A program made the position numbers and the translations under genes. The notes below the pieces were generated by a model, which did not search any database, had not been told where the DNA came from, and saw only the letters and a program-made list of their open reading frames with translations. From Variovorax fucosicus (lineage in GTDB: Bacteria; Pseudomonadota; Gammaproteobacteria; Burkholderiales; Burkholderiaceae_C), in assembly GCF_030316825.1 (NCBI RefSeq), contig NZ_JASZYU010000001.1, forward strand, positions 2,170,001 to 2,234,000: 64,000 bases of DNA, given 5' to 3'. Below, one piece after another: positions 39,011 through 48,991 of the stretch. Each line of letters starts with the position of its first letter. The first letter of the stretch is position 1.

Positions 39011-40174
39011 ATGTCAATGCAACCGACATTCCTTCCGTTTGCCCTGCCGGACATCGGCGATGAAGAAATCGCAGAGGTCGCCGACACCATGAGGTCGGGA
39101 TGGATCACAACGGGCCCGAAAGCCAAGCGCTTCGAGGAGGCGTTCGGGACGTTTCTTGGTGAGCCGGCGCTTCATTGCATGGCGGTCAATTCCGCAACGG
39201 CGGGTCTTCATCTCGCGCTCGAAGCGCTGGGCATTGGCCCAGGTGACGAGGTCGTAACCACATCCCATACGTTTACAGCAACGGCCGAAGTCGTTCGCTA
39301 TTTGGGCGCCGACGTCGTACTGGTAGACGTTGATCCGCTCACACTTTGCATCGATGCCGCGCTTGTCGAGGCGGCCCTTACGCCGCGCACCAAGGCGATC
39401 ATCCCGGTGCACTACGCCGGACTCGCCGCGGATATGCCCGCGCTGCTTTCACTTGCGCAGAAATACAAGCTGAAGATCGTGGAGGACGCGGCGCACGCGC
39501 TGCCGACGACCTGCGTTGGCAAGCTCGTTGGAACCTTGAATTCCGACATCACGGTGTTCAGCTTCTACGCCAACAAGACGATGACCACCGGCGAAGGCGG
39601 GATGATCGTTACGCGCGACGCGGCGCTGGCAGAGCGCATGAAAGTCATGCGCCTTCACGGCATCAATCGTGATGCCTTCGACCGGTTCCAGTCAAAAACG
39701 CCAGCCTGGTACTACGAAGTCGTGGCGCCCGGCTTCAAATACAACCTCACGGACATCGCGGCGGCGATGGGCCTGGTGCAACTGGCCAAGCTGCCGCAGT
39801 TTCTGAAGCGTCGGCAGTATCTGGCCGCGCGCTACCGAGAGCAACTGGGATCTCTCCCGCTGATCCTCCCTGCGGATGCGCCCGCCGGGGAAGTGCACGC
39901 GTGGCATCTGTACGTGATTCGGCTCGCTCCGGCGGCTACGGTCAATCGAGACGCATTGATTCAAGCCTTGGCCGATCGTGGCATTGGCACTAGCGTCCAC
40001 TATGTGCCGTTGCACCGGCAGCCCTATTGGCGCGATCGCTATGCGCTCAAGCCCGAAATGTTTCCGCACGCCGAGGCGGCTTACCAGTCAATGGTGAGCA
40101 TCCCGCTGTTTACAGCCATGACCGATGGCGATCAGGACAGGGTGATCGCAGCATTGCGCGAGATACTTGGTTGA
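39011..40174 (+). CDS. DegT/DnrJ/EryC1-family sugar aminotransferase, PglE/WbpE-like
   Basis: 387 residues. PLP-binding Lys189 in [14 protein letters not shown], with EDAAHALP upstream, [18 protein letters not shown] and [17 protein letters not shown] downstream. N-terminus [37 protein letters not shown] matches the family that aminates UDP-4-keto-6-deoxy-GlcNAc (PglE and relatives). It would use the product of the PglF-like dehydratase at 25214 to give UDP-QuiNAc4N. It is a different branch from PseC at 28234. The stop overlaps the next start (TGATG). Confidence 0.88.
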   Translation: MSMQPTFLPFALPDIGDEEIAEVADTMRSGWITTGPKAKRFEEAFGTFLGEPALHCMAVNSATAGLHLALEALGIGPGDEVVTTSHTFTATAEVVRYLGADVVLVDVDPLTLCIDAALVEAALTPRTKAIIPVHYAGLAADMPALLSLAQKYKLKIVEDAAHALPTTCVGKLVGTLNSDITVFSFYANKTMTTGEGGMIVTRDAALAERMKVMRLHGINRDAFDRFQSKTPAWYYEVVAPGFKYNLTDIAAAMGLVQLAKLPQFLKRRQYLAARYREQLGSLPLILPADAPAGEVHAWHLYVIRLAPAATVNRDALIQALADRGIGTSVHYVPLHRQPYWRDRYALKPEMFPHAEAAYQSMVSIPLFTAMTDGDQDRVIAALREILG

Positions 40175-40776
40175 TGCCTAAGCGGGCGTTCGACTTTGTT
40201 TTTTCGATATTCGCACTGGTGCTGGTGCTACCGTTGCTTGTCGTCCTGAGTGCCTGGATCAAACTCGATTCACCAGGCCCGATCTTCTTCCGTCAGGTTC
40301 GCGTTGGGCTGCATGGGCGGACGTTTCGAATCTTCAAACTGCGCACCATGCGAACCGCATCGGGCGCCCCGGCGCCGCAAGTCACTGTCGGTGCCGATCC
40401 GCGCATTACTGCGGCGGGCCGCCTGTTGCGCGCATACAAGCTCGACGAACTTCCGCAATTTTTCAATGTCCTGATCGGCGAAATGAGTGTGGTCGGGCCT
40501 CGGCCGGAGGTGCCGCGGTACGTGGCCATCTATCCACCTGACATCAAGAACTTGGTTTTGAGCGTGCGCCCTGGCATCACCGATGCGGCATCGATCGCCT
40601 ACAGGGACGAAAGCGCGCTGCTTGCGGGGAGCGACGACCCGGAGCGGTTCTACGTCGAAACAGTCCTGCCGGCGAAGCTGAGGTATGCAGCGGACTATGT
40701 CCGGCAGCAAAGCTTCGGGCTCGATATGTGCATCATCTGGCGGACGGTTGTTGCAGTATTTACGGCACGCCGATAA
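40174..40776 (+). CDS. Initiating phosphoglycosyl transferase, PglC-like bacterial sugar transferase
   Basis: 200 residues from ATG 40174. Monotopic PGT: an N-terminal re-entrant hydrophobic helix (FDFVFSIFALVLVLPLLVVLSAWIKL), then SPGPIFFRQVRVGLHGRTFRIFKLRTMR, the catalytic AYKLDELPQFFNVLIGEMSVVGPRPEVP region and GITDAASI. It lacks the large N-terminal membrane domain of WbaP/WcaJ. It should load a sugar phosphate onto undecaprenyl phosphate, the committed step of glycan assembly, most likely QuiNAc4N or its acyl form. It is the last gene before the minor pilin operon. Confidence 0.9.
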   Translation: MPKRAFDFVFSIFALVLVLPLLVVLSAWIKLDSPGPIFFRQVRVGLHGRTFRIFKLRTMRTASGAPAPQVTVGADPRITAAGRLLRAYKLDELPQFFNVLIGEMSVVGPRPEVPRYVAIYPPDIKNLVLSVRPGITDAASIAYRDESALLAGSDDPERFYVETVLPAKLRYAADYVRQQSFGLDMCIIWRTVVAVFTARR

Positions 40777-40946
40777 GCCATTTCCCAGCGGCGTCAAATA
40801 AAAAGTCGTTTCCCGGCGCCTTCGCCTCCGTAGCGATTGTTTCGGTAAGCGGTTGCCGGCGCGCGACGAACGGTAACCCCCTGGGTTCCACCCTTTTGTA
40901 ATATCCCAGTTCACACTTGGATACATTTGTTGTGGAACTCACCCCA

Positions 40947-41534
40947 ATGCCGATTCACCGGGCGCGCGGCGCTCACCAGCCAAAAGGGTTCACCCTCATC
41001 GAGTTGATGGTGGTGATCGCGATGCTGGCCATACTGCTCGCGTTGGCTGCGCCGAGTTTTCAGGAAATGCGCAAGAACAGCCAAGTCACGACGCTGGGCA
41101 ACGAGTTTGTGATGGGCGCGGCGTTCGCGCGTGGCGCGGCCATCAGCCGCAACCAGTGCGTGACGATGTGCATGGCTGCAGATATATCGGCGGCCACGCC
41201 CGTTTGCGCCACGGCGGGTCTGGAGTGGAACGTGGGCTGGATCATCTTCGCCAACAACAAATGTGACGACAACGCGGCGGACTCGACGGCCGAGTTGCTG
41301 AAGGCCTATCTGGGCGACCCGAGCGGCCCTTCCATGGCGGCCCCGGCAGCCGATGCGCTGCGCAAAGTGCAATTCAACTCACGCGGCATGGCCGGCAGCC
41401 TCACGGCGAAGTCGTCGCTGTCGCTCACGCCGGCCGGCGAGAGCACTGCGACCAAGGCGGTCTGCCTGGATCGAACCGGCCGGGCCCGCGTGGCCAAGGC
41501 CGGCAGCATCGCCTGCGGCACCAACCTGAACTGA
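40947..41534 (+). CDS. fimT: Minor pseudopilin FimT/FimU (GspH-like)
   Basis: 195 residues from ATG 40947; TTG 40917 or GTG 40932 would lengthen the leader. Prepilin site [27 protein letters not shown] with Glu at +5. C-terminal GspH-type body with two or three Cys pairs (CVTMC, VCLD, IACG). Minor pilins of this group prime pilus assembly and sit at the tip. It opens the fimT-pilVWXY1-pilE operon. The 170 bases upstream hold no convincing sigma-70 promoter; a TAATAT at 40899-40904 is a weak -10 candidate. Confidence 0.9.
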   Translation: MPIHRARGAHQPKGFTLIELMVVIAMLAILLALAAPSFQEMRKNSQVTTLGNEFVMGAAFARGAAISRNQCVTMCMAADISAATPVCATAGLEWNVGWIIFANNKCDDNAADSTAELLKAYLGDPSGPSMAAPAADALRKVQFNSRGMAGSLTAKSSLSLTPAGESTATKAVCLDRTGRARVAKAGSIACGTNLN

Positions 41535-41541
41535 GGCATCG

Positions 41542-42162
41542 ATGAAGACGACGATTCGACGGCAAGCCGGTTCCACATTGATCGAGGCGCTGGTCGCCCT
41601 GCTGATATTTGCATTGGGCATGGTCGGCATCGCGGGCCTGATGGCGTCTGCGCTCAAGTACCAGGTGGGCAACGAGGCTCGGCTCAACGTTTCGGCCGCC
41701 ATCAACGACCTGTCGGAACGCATCCGCAGCAACGTCACAGGCGCTAAAGGCTTCAACGCCATCATCGGCGGCGTCACCACGACCGGCACCGGCTACGACT
41801 TGGCGCAAACCTATGCGACACAGGTGGCAGCAGCAGCTTCGACCTACAGTCCAGACTGTTCCGCAGCCAGCTGCACGCCAGCCCAACTGGCCGCGTACGA
41901 CCAGGCCAAGTGGCGCAACTTGTTGCGCGCCACGTTGCCTGGCGGCGCCGGCTACATCACTGGCGACGTTACGACGGGCTTCACCGTCAGCGTGATGTGG
42001 TTCGACAAGAACGCCGTCGACAGCGACGACGTCGCGCTGGCCAAGAAGAATTGCACCGATTTGGTCGCCGACCAGAACAAAGCCGGCGCGCGCTTCTGCT
42101 GCCCGGCGAACGCGGCCGTGCCAGACGGCGTGCGTTGCTACACGACCAGGGTGCTGCCATGA
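41542..42162 (+). CDS. pilV: Minor pilin PilV
   Basis: 206 residues. Prepilin motif QAG-STLIEALVALLIFALGMVGIAGL: the mature protein would begin with Ser rather than the usual Phe, which is unusual, while Glu at +5 is kept. The Glu and the LIEALVALLIFALGMVG helix are typical of PilV. The rest is a Cys-containing domain. It starts 7 bases after fimT and overlaps pilW by 4 bases. Confidence 0.9.
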   Translation: MKTTIRRQAGSTLIEALVALLIFALGMVGIAGLMASALKYQVGNEARLNVSAAINDLSERIRSNVTGAKGFNAIIGGVTTTGTGYDLAQTYATQVAAAASTYSPDCSAASCTPAQLAAYDQAKWRNLLRATLPGGAGYITGDVTTGFTVSVMWFDKNAVDSDDVALAKKNCTDLVADQNKAGARFCCPANAAVPDGVRCYTTRVLP

Positions 42163-43163
42163 ATCGTCTGTCCCGCCAGCGCGGCTTGACGCTGATCGAA
42201 CTGCTCATCTCCATCACCATCGGGCTGTTGCTCGCGGCGGCGGCCAGCTACCTTTTTGTTGCGACCAACCGGATTTCGTCGGTGGTCGAAACAAAGTCAC
42301 AGCAACAGGAAAGTGCTGCGATCGTCCTTGACATCATTGGCCGCGATCTCAAGAACGCAGGGTTCTACCCGGCGGATTTTCCGACCACCACGGTTTCCAG
42401 CAAGTTCCAGGGTACCTACGCCAACGTGGTGTCAGCCACCGTCGTTGCCTACAACCAGGGCATTTTCGGGTGCACCGGTGGTCAGTTCGACGTTGCAACC
42501 GGCGGGTGCCCCACACCGGTGACGAGTGAACCCGATTCGCTGGTCATCAACTATTTTTCCGCGGACAATTTTTCGACGAATGGTGTCGGAACTCGCAGGG
42601 ATTGCTTGAGCCAGAGCGTGGAGTTGGCCACGTTCGGCGGCTCCACATACAACCAGGCACGCGCCGGCTCCGCCACCGGCAGCACCGATACGGTCGATCT
42701 GCCGCTGTTTATCAGCAATGCCTACAGCCTGGGCGCTAATACGACCTACACCGTGAACAACGGGCAGACAGTCACGACGCGCAGCTTTCTGTGTGCCGGC
42801 AACGGGCCCAACGCAAACCCCTACCAGCCACTCGTTTCGGGCATCACCCAGCTCCGCTTCAGGTATGGCGTGGCCGAGGCGTCGACGCTCGAATCGCCCG
42901 CGCGGTTCTACACGGCGACCGCGGTCTCGGCCCTGCCTTCCGTTGATATCAACGGTGACATCAAGACCGGCTGGCAACGCGTGGTTGCGGTGCAGGTTTG
43001 CGTGCTCTCGAAAACCCTGGACGCGGCCGCGCGGCAGACAGCTTCGGGCAGCTACGTCGATTGCGACGGCACCACCGTGAACTACACGACGACTGACCGG
43101 GCCATCTATCGCCAGCAGACGCGGATTTTCGGCATTCGCAACAACCTCACCAAGACGTTCTGA
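42159..43163 (+). CDS. pilW: Minor pilin PilW
   Basis: 334 residues from ATG 42159. Prepilin site [33 protein letters not shown], with Glu at +5, followed by a long body of the PilW type (ends RQQTRIFGIRNNLTKTF). Part of the tip complex that holds PilY1. Overlap with pilV and close spacing to pilX show a single operon. Confidence 0.92.
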   Translation: MNRLSRQRGLTLIELLISITIGLLLAAAASYLFVATNRISSVVETKSQQQESAAIVLDIIGRDLKNAGFYPADFPTTTVSSKFQGTYANVVSATVVAYNQGIFGCTGGQFDVATGGCPTPVTSEPDSLVINYFSADNFSTNGVGTRRDCLSQSVELATFGGSTYNQARAGSATGSTDTVDLPLFISNAYSLGANTTYTVNNGQTVTTRSFLCAGNGPNANPYQPLVSGITQLRFRYGVAEASTLESPARFYTATAVSALPSVDINGDIKTGWQRVVAVQVCVLSKTLDAAARQTASGSYVDCDGTTVNYTTTDRAIYRQQTRIFGIRNNLTKTF

Positions 43164-43168
43164 TAGCC

Positions 43169-43786
43169 ATGAAGCGATCCATATCCCAGCGCGGCGTATC
43201 GCTGATCATTGTCCTGATTTTTCTGGTGATCCTGTCTGGCACCGCGGCGTTCACGGTCAGGCGAATCCTGTTCGGTGAAGACATGGCACGCAATCTGCTC
43301 GACATCGAGGTCGCCCGGCAGGCCGCGGAAGCGGCATTGCGCGACGCCGAACGCGACATCATGCTCGCCGGCGGCGTCACCGGCGCCACATGCGACCGCG
43401 GCGCCGACCGCCCCATCAAGTCGGCCTACAGCGAGCCCAACTTCGGTGCCACCTGCCCACGCGGGCAGTGCCGGTTTGGCGAGCAAACACCTGCGGCGTA
43501 CTACGCCGCCAGCAACTTCACTGCCGGTACCAATCCGGAGCCGTGGTGGCCTGGTGCCGCTACCAAATGGGCGACAACACCGCCGACCACCTGCACGTTC
43601 GTGGGCGGCGTGCCCCTGGGCATGTTCACCGCCACACCCGGCGTCAAGGGCGTGTCGCGCCAGCCCGAATACATGATCGAGTACATGCAGCGCGGCGACG
43701 ACATCTACTTCCGCAATACCGCGCGCGGCTGGGGGTTGGACAAAAACACCGAGGTGGTTCTGCAGAGCTACTTCAAACGAGGCTGA
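43169..43786 (+). CDS. pilX: Minor pilin PilX
   Basis: 205 residues. The N-terminus QRG-VSLIIVLIFLVILSGTAAF matches PilX_N: a Gly cleavage site but Ile in place of Glu at +5. This lack of Glu5 is usual for PilX and its GspK counterpart, which sit at the pilus tip. The body has four Cys residues (TCDRG, TCPRGQC, TTCTF). It is followed 10 bases later by pilY1. Confidence 0.9.
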   Translation: MKRSISQRGVSLIIVLIFLVILSGTAAFTVRRILFGEDMARNLLDIEVARQAAEAALRDAERDIMLAGGVTGATCDRGADRPIKSAYSEPNFGATCPRGQCRFGEQTPAAYYAASNFTAGTNPEPWWPGAATKWATTPPTTCTFVGGVPLGMFTATPGVKGVSRQPEYMIEYMQRGDDIYFRNTARGWGLDKNTEVVLQSYFKRG

Positions 43787-43796
43787 AGGGCCGACC

Positions 43797-46700
43797 ATGA
43801 AAACAATGTTCCTGAAAATCGTCGGCACTGTGCTGCTGTTGTGGTGCACCGTGGCCGGCGCGCAGATCCAGGCTGTGCCGCCCAACATCAGCCCCGATCC
43901 CAACCTGCCCATGGTGATGCTGAACGTCTCGAAGGACTTCAGCATGTTCAGCCGCGCCTATACCGACTATGAAGACCTGAATTTCGACGGAGCCGTCGAC
44001 TACACCTTCATGCCGGCATTCAAGTACTACGGGTACTTCGATTCAACGAAGTGCTATACGCACGACGGCAACAAGTTCGTTCCTTCCACCACTGGCGCCA
44101 CGGTCGAAAGCGGCAAGTACTACTGCACTGCCGATTCCTACTGGAGTGGCAACTTCCTGAACTGGGCAACGATGTCCCGTATGGACGTGTTGCGCAAGAT
44201 TCTTTATGGCGGCCTGCGCTCGACGGACAGCACCACCGACACTGTTCTCGAGTTGTCGTTCGTGCCGCGCAACAGTCAGGCCTTTGTCAAGTTCTACAAC
44301 GGCACTGACCTGAATCGCCTCACGCCGTTCAACTACAGCGACGGCCTGACCCTGTGCCGAAGGCACCAGAACCCGACGGGCGACAGCGCATCGCAGACCA
44401 CCACACTGCTGCCCGTTCTGCGCACTGCGCGCGGCAACTACCTCCTCTGGAACATGACCGAGGTCAAGACCTGCAACTGGACCCAGGAGATCAGCTACAC
44501 CTGGAAGCCGGCTACGGTGACCTTCATGTCGAACAACTACCAGGGTATCGGTGGCACCACGGTAGCGCACAAGAGCGGTACGCCCGACAACCCGGCGAAC
44601 TCGACGAGTTCCAAGGAATATATAGCGCGCGTTCAGGCCTGCGTGTCCAGCAGCATCGGCGACGAAAGCTGCAAGCAGTACGGCACGGTGTGGAAGCCGC
44701 GCGGACTGCTCAACGAGTTTGGCGAAAGCGACAACTACGGCAACAAGGCGGCCAAGGCGGAATTCGCCCTCATGCTCGGCTCGTTCGATTCGAACCTTGA
44801 CGGCGGTGTGCTGCGCAAGAACATGAGCGAGATCAACGACGAAATCGATTCGAGCACCGGGCAGTTCAAGTACCTGAGCGGCGGCACGGCGGGGATCATC
44901 CAGGCACTCAGCAAGCTGCGGCTGTATGGGTACAACCCCAACAACGGTAATTACTCTGAATCATGCAACTCGCGTGCTATCACGAATGGTCATTGTCCGT
45001 CCTGGGGCAATCCGATCGGTGAAATCGTGACGGAGGGATTGCGCTATTTCGCCGGAAAAACGCGTTACTTCAATCCCGGGACCAGCATGGACGACGAGTT
45101 CGGTTTGCCCAAGCCAAGCTGGACCGACCCGCTGGTCAGCAATCCAACCTACACGAGCGGCAAGACGCGCGCAGCGCTGTATGGCAAGAACGTGTGCCGG
45201 CCGCTCAACATGGTCACCATTTCAAGTGGTGTGAGTACGTTCGACGATGACCAGGTCAATGGCGCGTTTACTGATATCGGCGGGAATGGTGTTGCGGCTC
45301 AACTCACGCGGGACATCGGCACACAGGAAAATCTGTACGGCAGCGTTCGCCTGATCGGCAACAACAACGGTGTCAACACTCCTGGAGACTTGTGCACCGG
45401 CAAGACGATCAGCGATCTGTCAGTGCTGACCGGCCTGTGCCCGGAGGCGCCCAACATGAAGGGTACGTATCTGGGTGCCGGTGCAGCGTATTGGGCTCAC
45501 ATCAACCAGATTCGCACCGATCTCAACCCCCTTCCGGCCAACGCCAACGCGGAAGCCCTGAAAGTTCGGCAGTACGCCGTCTCGATGGCTGGTGGCTCTG
45601 CATCCATCCAGATTCCGGTGCCCGGCACATCGCCTACAAAATACGTCTACATCACTCCCGCCAGCCTGGACGCGAGCATCAGCGCCAGCAACCCGCTGGC
45701 CGGCAACATGGTGGACTTCAAGGTGCTCAACCGCGCCGCTGATGGCTCTTCGGGCAGTTTTGTGGTGCTTTGGCAGCACTACACGCTTGGCGAAGACCAG
45801 GATCAGGACATGCTCGGATCCATTCGCTATGAAACGGACACCAGCACCAGTCCTCCAACGCTCCGGGTCTACACCCAGACGCTGGAATCCGACACGGGCT
45901 CATCCGCGCCCTATGCGTTTGGATACACGCTGGTAGGCACCCAACGAGACGGCAGCCACTTCCACAGCGGTATCAATAACTACGTCTCGACCGAGTCGCC
46001 TGCGCCAACATATTCGGCCTCCAGCGTGCAGGCGGCGCCCAGAAATGCCCTGGACAAGTGTTACCTCAACGACGATGGATCGACCTGGACTGGATGGGAC
46101 TACACAAAGGCACCTCGGCTCTGCGTGAAAGTCGGCACTGCTTTTGTCAAGGGTGAGACGATGCTGAGCTACCAGATGGTTGGGTCGCTCGACGCAGTTA
46201 TACGGGATCCCCTGTGGTACATGGCCAAGTATGGCGGCTTCAAGGATTCCAAGATTCCGACTCTCAAGCCAGATGCGGTCTCCAAGTGGGACACCAAGCG
46301 GGCCGATGGCGCGCTCTGCGGCGGCGCATCGCAACCTGCTTGCGCCGACGGCATTCCGGACAACTATTTCCTGGCGCGCCGGCCCGACTTGCTCGAAGAC
46401 TCGCTTCGCCAGGTGTTCGCCGACATCACGGCCAATTCCAACTCTGCACCCGCTGTGTCGCGCCCCGACCTGCGCAACGGCGATTACAAGTACGTGGCTA
46501 CCTTCTCCCCGCAAGACCTGCATGGCGAACTGACTGCCTACAAGCTGGACACCAGCGGCAATTTCGAAACCTCACCAAGCGCGTTGGGTCATGTGAACCT
46601 GACCAACACGGCGAACGCGTCACGCCGAATCATCACCAATCTGGATGCCGTCACTGGCACCGCATTCACGACCACCAGCATTGCGAGCACGCCAGCCGGC

Positions 46701-48404
46701 AGCGCCGGTGCGGTCTATCGTACGGCGCTCGAAAGTTCGACCACTCGGCAGGATGCGTTGATCAATTACCTTCGCGGCGACCGCACCAATGAGGCCGCGG
46801 GCCTTCAGTTCCGCGTCCGGAATGCGACCTCCGTCATGGGCGGTGTCATCAATTCGAATCCGTGGCTGCAGGATCGCCCGAGTGCCAACTACTTCGGCGC
46901 CAACTTCACCGGCTACGGCACCTTCAAGACGGCCCAGAAGCAGCGCGACAAGTTGATCTGGGTGGGTGCGGCCGACGGCATGCTGCACGGTTTCACATCC
47001 GATACGTTGACGCCGGTGATGTCGTATGTGCCTCGCCCCCTCGTATCGCGCCTGAAGGACGTTGCAAACGCCACAATCACCGACGTCAACGCCTACATGG
47101 ACGGCTCGCCGTTCACCGGTGATGTGATGCTGAGCACCGCTGGCACGAGCTGGAAGAGCTATCTTTTCTCCAGCCTTGGCCGCGGCGGCAAAGGTATCTT
47201 CGCGCTCGACGTGACGGCCGATACCGACAGCACGTCGAACCGCCTGTCGGAGGGGAACGCAGCCAGCATCTTCAAGTGGCAGTTCACGTCGGCCGATGAC
47301 GCCGACCTTGGCTACGTGCTGTCCGAAGGCGGTATTCATCCGATCACCAACCAGGCGTCCCAGATTGCGAAGATGCCGAACGGCAAGTTCGCCGTTTTGT
47401 TCGGCAACGGCTACGGAAGCACTGCGACCAACACGAACGGCAAGGCCGTGCTCTACATCCTCTTCGTGAACGGGCCCGGCACCACGGGCGTCTGGACGGA
47501 AGGCACGCACTACCGCAAGCTCGTTGTCGACACCGGAACTGGCAACGGGCTGATGCAACCGACCTGGATCGACACCAACGACGACGGCATTGCCGACACC
47601 ATCTATGCCGGCGACCTCAAGGGGCAAATGTGGAAGTTCGACGTGTCGAGCACGGATCCGGCGGCCTGGTCGGTGGCGTACGGCGGAGTGCCCCTCTACG
47701 CCGCGAAGGATGGCGCCACGATTCCCGCGGCCTTGCCCATCACCGCCGCGCCCGCCGTGCGGTTCCATCCGCAAGGCGGTCAGGTGGTGGTGTTCGGCAC
47801 CGGAAAATCGGTTCTTTCCGGCGACTTCCCCGATGTGAGCCGCAGCCAGCGTGTCTTCGGCATCTGGGACAAGCCGTATGCGGCCGCCAGTGCGTTGCCC
47901 ACCGGGTTGAGCGAGCTGCAGCAGCGAAGCTGGTCCTTCGACTCGACGACCGGCGCCATCGTGCAAACCAACACCACAGCCATCAACTGGGCTACCAAGA
48001 AGGGCTGGTATCTGGACATTCCGTTGTCGTCCGGCATGGTGCTGGGCAATCTTCTCTACTCTGCGGTCAGCAAGGACATCGGCATTCCGCTGGTCTACAA
48101 GAAGGCGACCACCGGAGCAGTCTGCAACGACAACGCAGAGGGTGCCTATGTGCAGATCAATGCCGTGACAGGGCTTGCCACTGCGAACATCTTTGGCGTG
48201 ACGAGTTCCACGGCGGGCATCGTGCTGGGCTTGACCGGGCTCGATCAGCGCTTCCGCGTGACGGAAGACTCCACGTCGCGCTGCACGACCGGGCTGAACT
48301 GCCAGCGCATTCTGGGTCAGAACACCGACGTCAATACAAAGCAAAACAGCACCCAGTCGCGCATCTTCTGGCGCGAAATTCCGGGTCTCAAGACGGCGAA
48401 CTGA
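43797..48404 (+). CDS. pilY1: Pilus tip adhesin/assembly protein PilY1
   Basis: 1535 residues, the largest gene of the window. Signal peptide MKTMFLKIVGTVLLLWCTVAGA (about 1-22) then a long N-terminal region without a recognisable von Willebrand A/MIDAS motif. The C-terminal PilY1 beta-propeller (about 1000-1500) includes the EF-hand-like calcium loop DTNDDGIADTIYAGD at 1259-1273, whose binding and release of Ca2+ controls extension and retraction in Pseudomonas. Propeller strands such as KLIWVGAADGMLHGF and YLFSSLGRGGKGIFALDV are clear. It binds the minor pilin complex encoded by its neighbours. Confidence 0.95.
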   Translation: MKTMFLKIVGTVLLLWCTVAGAQIQAVPPNISPDPNLPMVMLNVSKDFSMFSRAYTDYEDLNFDGAVDYTFMPAFKYYGYFDSTKCYTHDGNKFVPSTTGATVESGKYYCTADSYWSGNFLNWATMSRMDVLRKILYGGLRSTDSTTDTVLELSFVPRNSQAFVKFYNGTDLNRLTPFNYSDGLTLCRRHQNPTGDSASQTTTLLPVLRTARGNYLLWNMTEVKTCNWTQEISYTWKPATVTFMSNNYQGIGGTTVAHKSGTPDNPANSTSSKEYIARVQACVSSSIGDESCKQYGTVWKPRGLLNEFGESDNYGNKAAKAEFALMLGSFDSNLDGGVLRKNMSEINDEIDSSTGQFKYLSGGTAGIIQALSKLRLYGYNPNNGNYSESCNSRAITNGHCPSWGNPIGEIVTEGLRYFAGKTRYFNPGTSMDDEFGLPKPSWTDPLVSNPTYTSGKTRAALYGKNVCRPLNMVTISSGVSTFDDDQVNGAFTDIGGNGVAAQLTRDIGTQENLYGSVRLIGNNNGVNTPGDLCTGKTISDLSVLTGLCPEAPNMKGTYLGAGAAYWAHINQIRTDLNPLPANANAEALKVRQYAVSMAGGSASIQIPVPGTSPTKYVYITPASLDASISASNPLAGNMVDFKVLNRAADGSSGSFVVLWQHYTLGEDQDQDMLGSIRYETDTSTSPPTLRVYTQTLESDTGSSAPYAFGYTLVGTQRDGSHFHSGINNYVSTESPAPTYSASSVQAAPRNALDKCYLNDDGSTWTGWDYTKAPRLCVKVGTAFVKGETMLSYQMVGSLDAVIRDPLWYMAKYGGFKDSKIPTLKPDAVSKWDTKRADGALCGGASQPACADGIPDNYFLARRPDLLEDSLRQVFADITANSNSAPAVSRPDLRNGDYKYVATFSPQDLHGELTAYKLDTSGNFETSPSALGHVNLTNTANASRRIITNLDAVTGTAFTTTSIASTPAGSAGAVYRTALESSTTRQDALINYLRGDRTNEAAGLQFRVRNATSVMGGVINSNPWLQDRPSANYFGANFTGYGTFKTAQKQRDKLIWVGAADGMLHGFTSDTLTPVMSYVPRPLVSRLKDVANATITDVNAYMDGSPFTGDVMLSTAGTSWKSYLFSSLGRGGKGIFALDVTADTDSTSNRLSEGNAASIFKWQFTSADDADLGYVLSEGGIHPITNQASQIAKMPNGKFAVLFGNGYGSTATNTNGKAVLYILFVNGPGTTGVWTEGTHYRKLVVDTGTGNGLMQPTWIDTNDDGIADTIYAGDLKGQMWKFDVSSTDPAAWSVAYGGVPLYAAKDGATIPAALPITAAPAVRFHPQGGQVVVFGTGKSVLSGDFPDVSRSQRVFGIWDKPYAAASALPTGLSELQQRSWSFDSTTGAIVQTNTTAINWATKKGWYLDIPLSSGMVLGNLLYSAVSKDIGIPLVYKKATTGAVCNDNAEGAYVQINAVTGLATANIFGVTSSTAGIVLGLTGLDQRFRVTEDSTSRCTTGLNCQRILGQNTDVNTKQNSTQSRIFWREIPGLKTAN

Positions 48405-48414
48405 GGCACCTCGC

Positions 48415-48918
48415 ATGACACGCAACCAATTTCGCCAACAAGCCGGCTTCACGTTGATTGAACTGATGATCACGGTCGCCATCGTGGCGATCCTCGCCTC
48501 CATTGCGTACCCGAGCTACAAAGAGTCCATTGCCAAGGGCAAGAGGGCGCAGGCCAAGACGGTGCTTTCGCAAGCGCAGCAGTGGCTGGAGCGCAATTAC
48601 AGCGAAAACTATCGTTACGACCAGACTGCGGCGGCTGTGGCCATCAACAACACGGCAGGCGGGCTGTTCGCGGCCCAGTTCGGCGTCGCACCGTTTCCCT
48701 CGGAAGGTACTGCGGCCTACACCATCACGATCGACACTTCGGCTTCGAGCGCGGGCAACCAGTACACACTGACTGCAACGCGGACCGGTGCCATGAACAA
48801 TGATCGCTGCGGCGATTTCACCGTCACGAACACCGGGCGCAAGGCGGTGGTCAACCATTCCGGGTTCGGGACGGGCGGTGTTGCCGATCTCGAGGCCAGT
48901 CGAAAGTGCTGGGGCTGA
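48415..48918 (+). CDS. pilE: Minor pilin PilE
   Basis: 167 residues. Prepilin site [30 protein letters not shown] with Glu at +5, followed by the PilE-type body (LSQAQQWLERNYSENYRYD) and a C-terminal Cys pair (DRCGDF, RKCWG). Closes the minor pilin operon in the order seen in Pseudomonas and other betaproteobacteria. It lies 74 bases before the second PglL-like gene. Confidence 0.92.
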   Translation: MTRNQFRQQAGFTLIELMITVAIVAILASIAYPSYKESIAKGKRAQAKTVLSQAQQWLERNYSENYRYDQTAAAVAINNTAGGLFAAQFGVAPFPSEGTAAYTITIDTSASSAGNQYTLTATRTGAMNNDRCGDFTVTNTGRKAVVNHSGFGTGGVADLEASRKCWG

Positions 48919-48991
48919 CGCACAGGAGCATTGACCCGCGCTGAGAGCTTCGCGCCTGCGCTGGCGAGCCAGGACGGCAGAATGCGCTCGC

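Noticed and set aside
40777-40946. A clear promoter for the minor pilin operon
   Set aside because: A TAATAT could be a -10 but no matching -35 at proper distance, and no sigma-54 element is visible.
46620-48503. Minus-strand frame (627 codons) opposite pilY1
   Set aside because: Antisense to the calcium-loop region of pilY1, with no domain resemblance.
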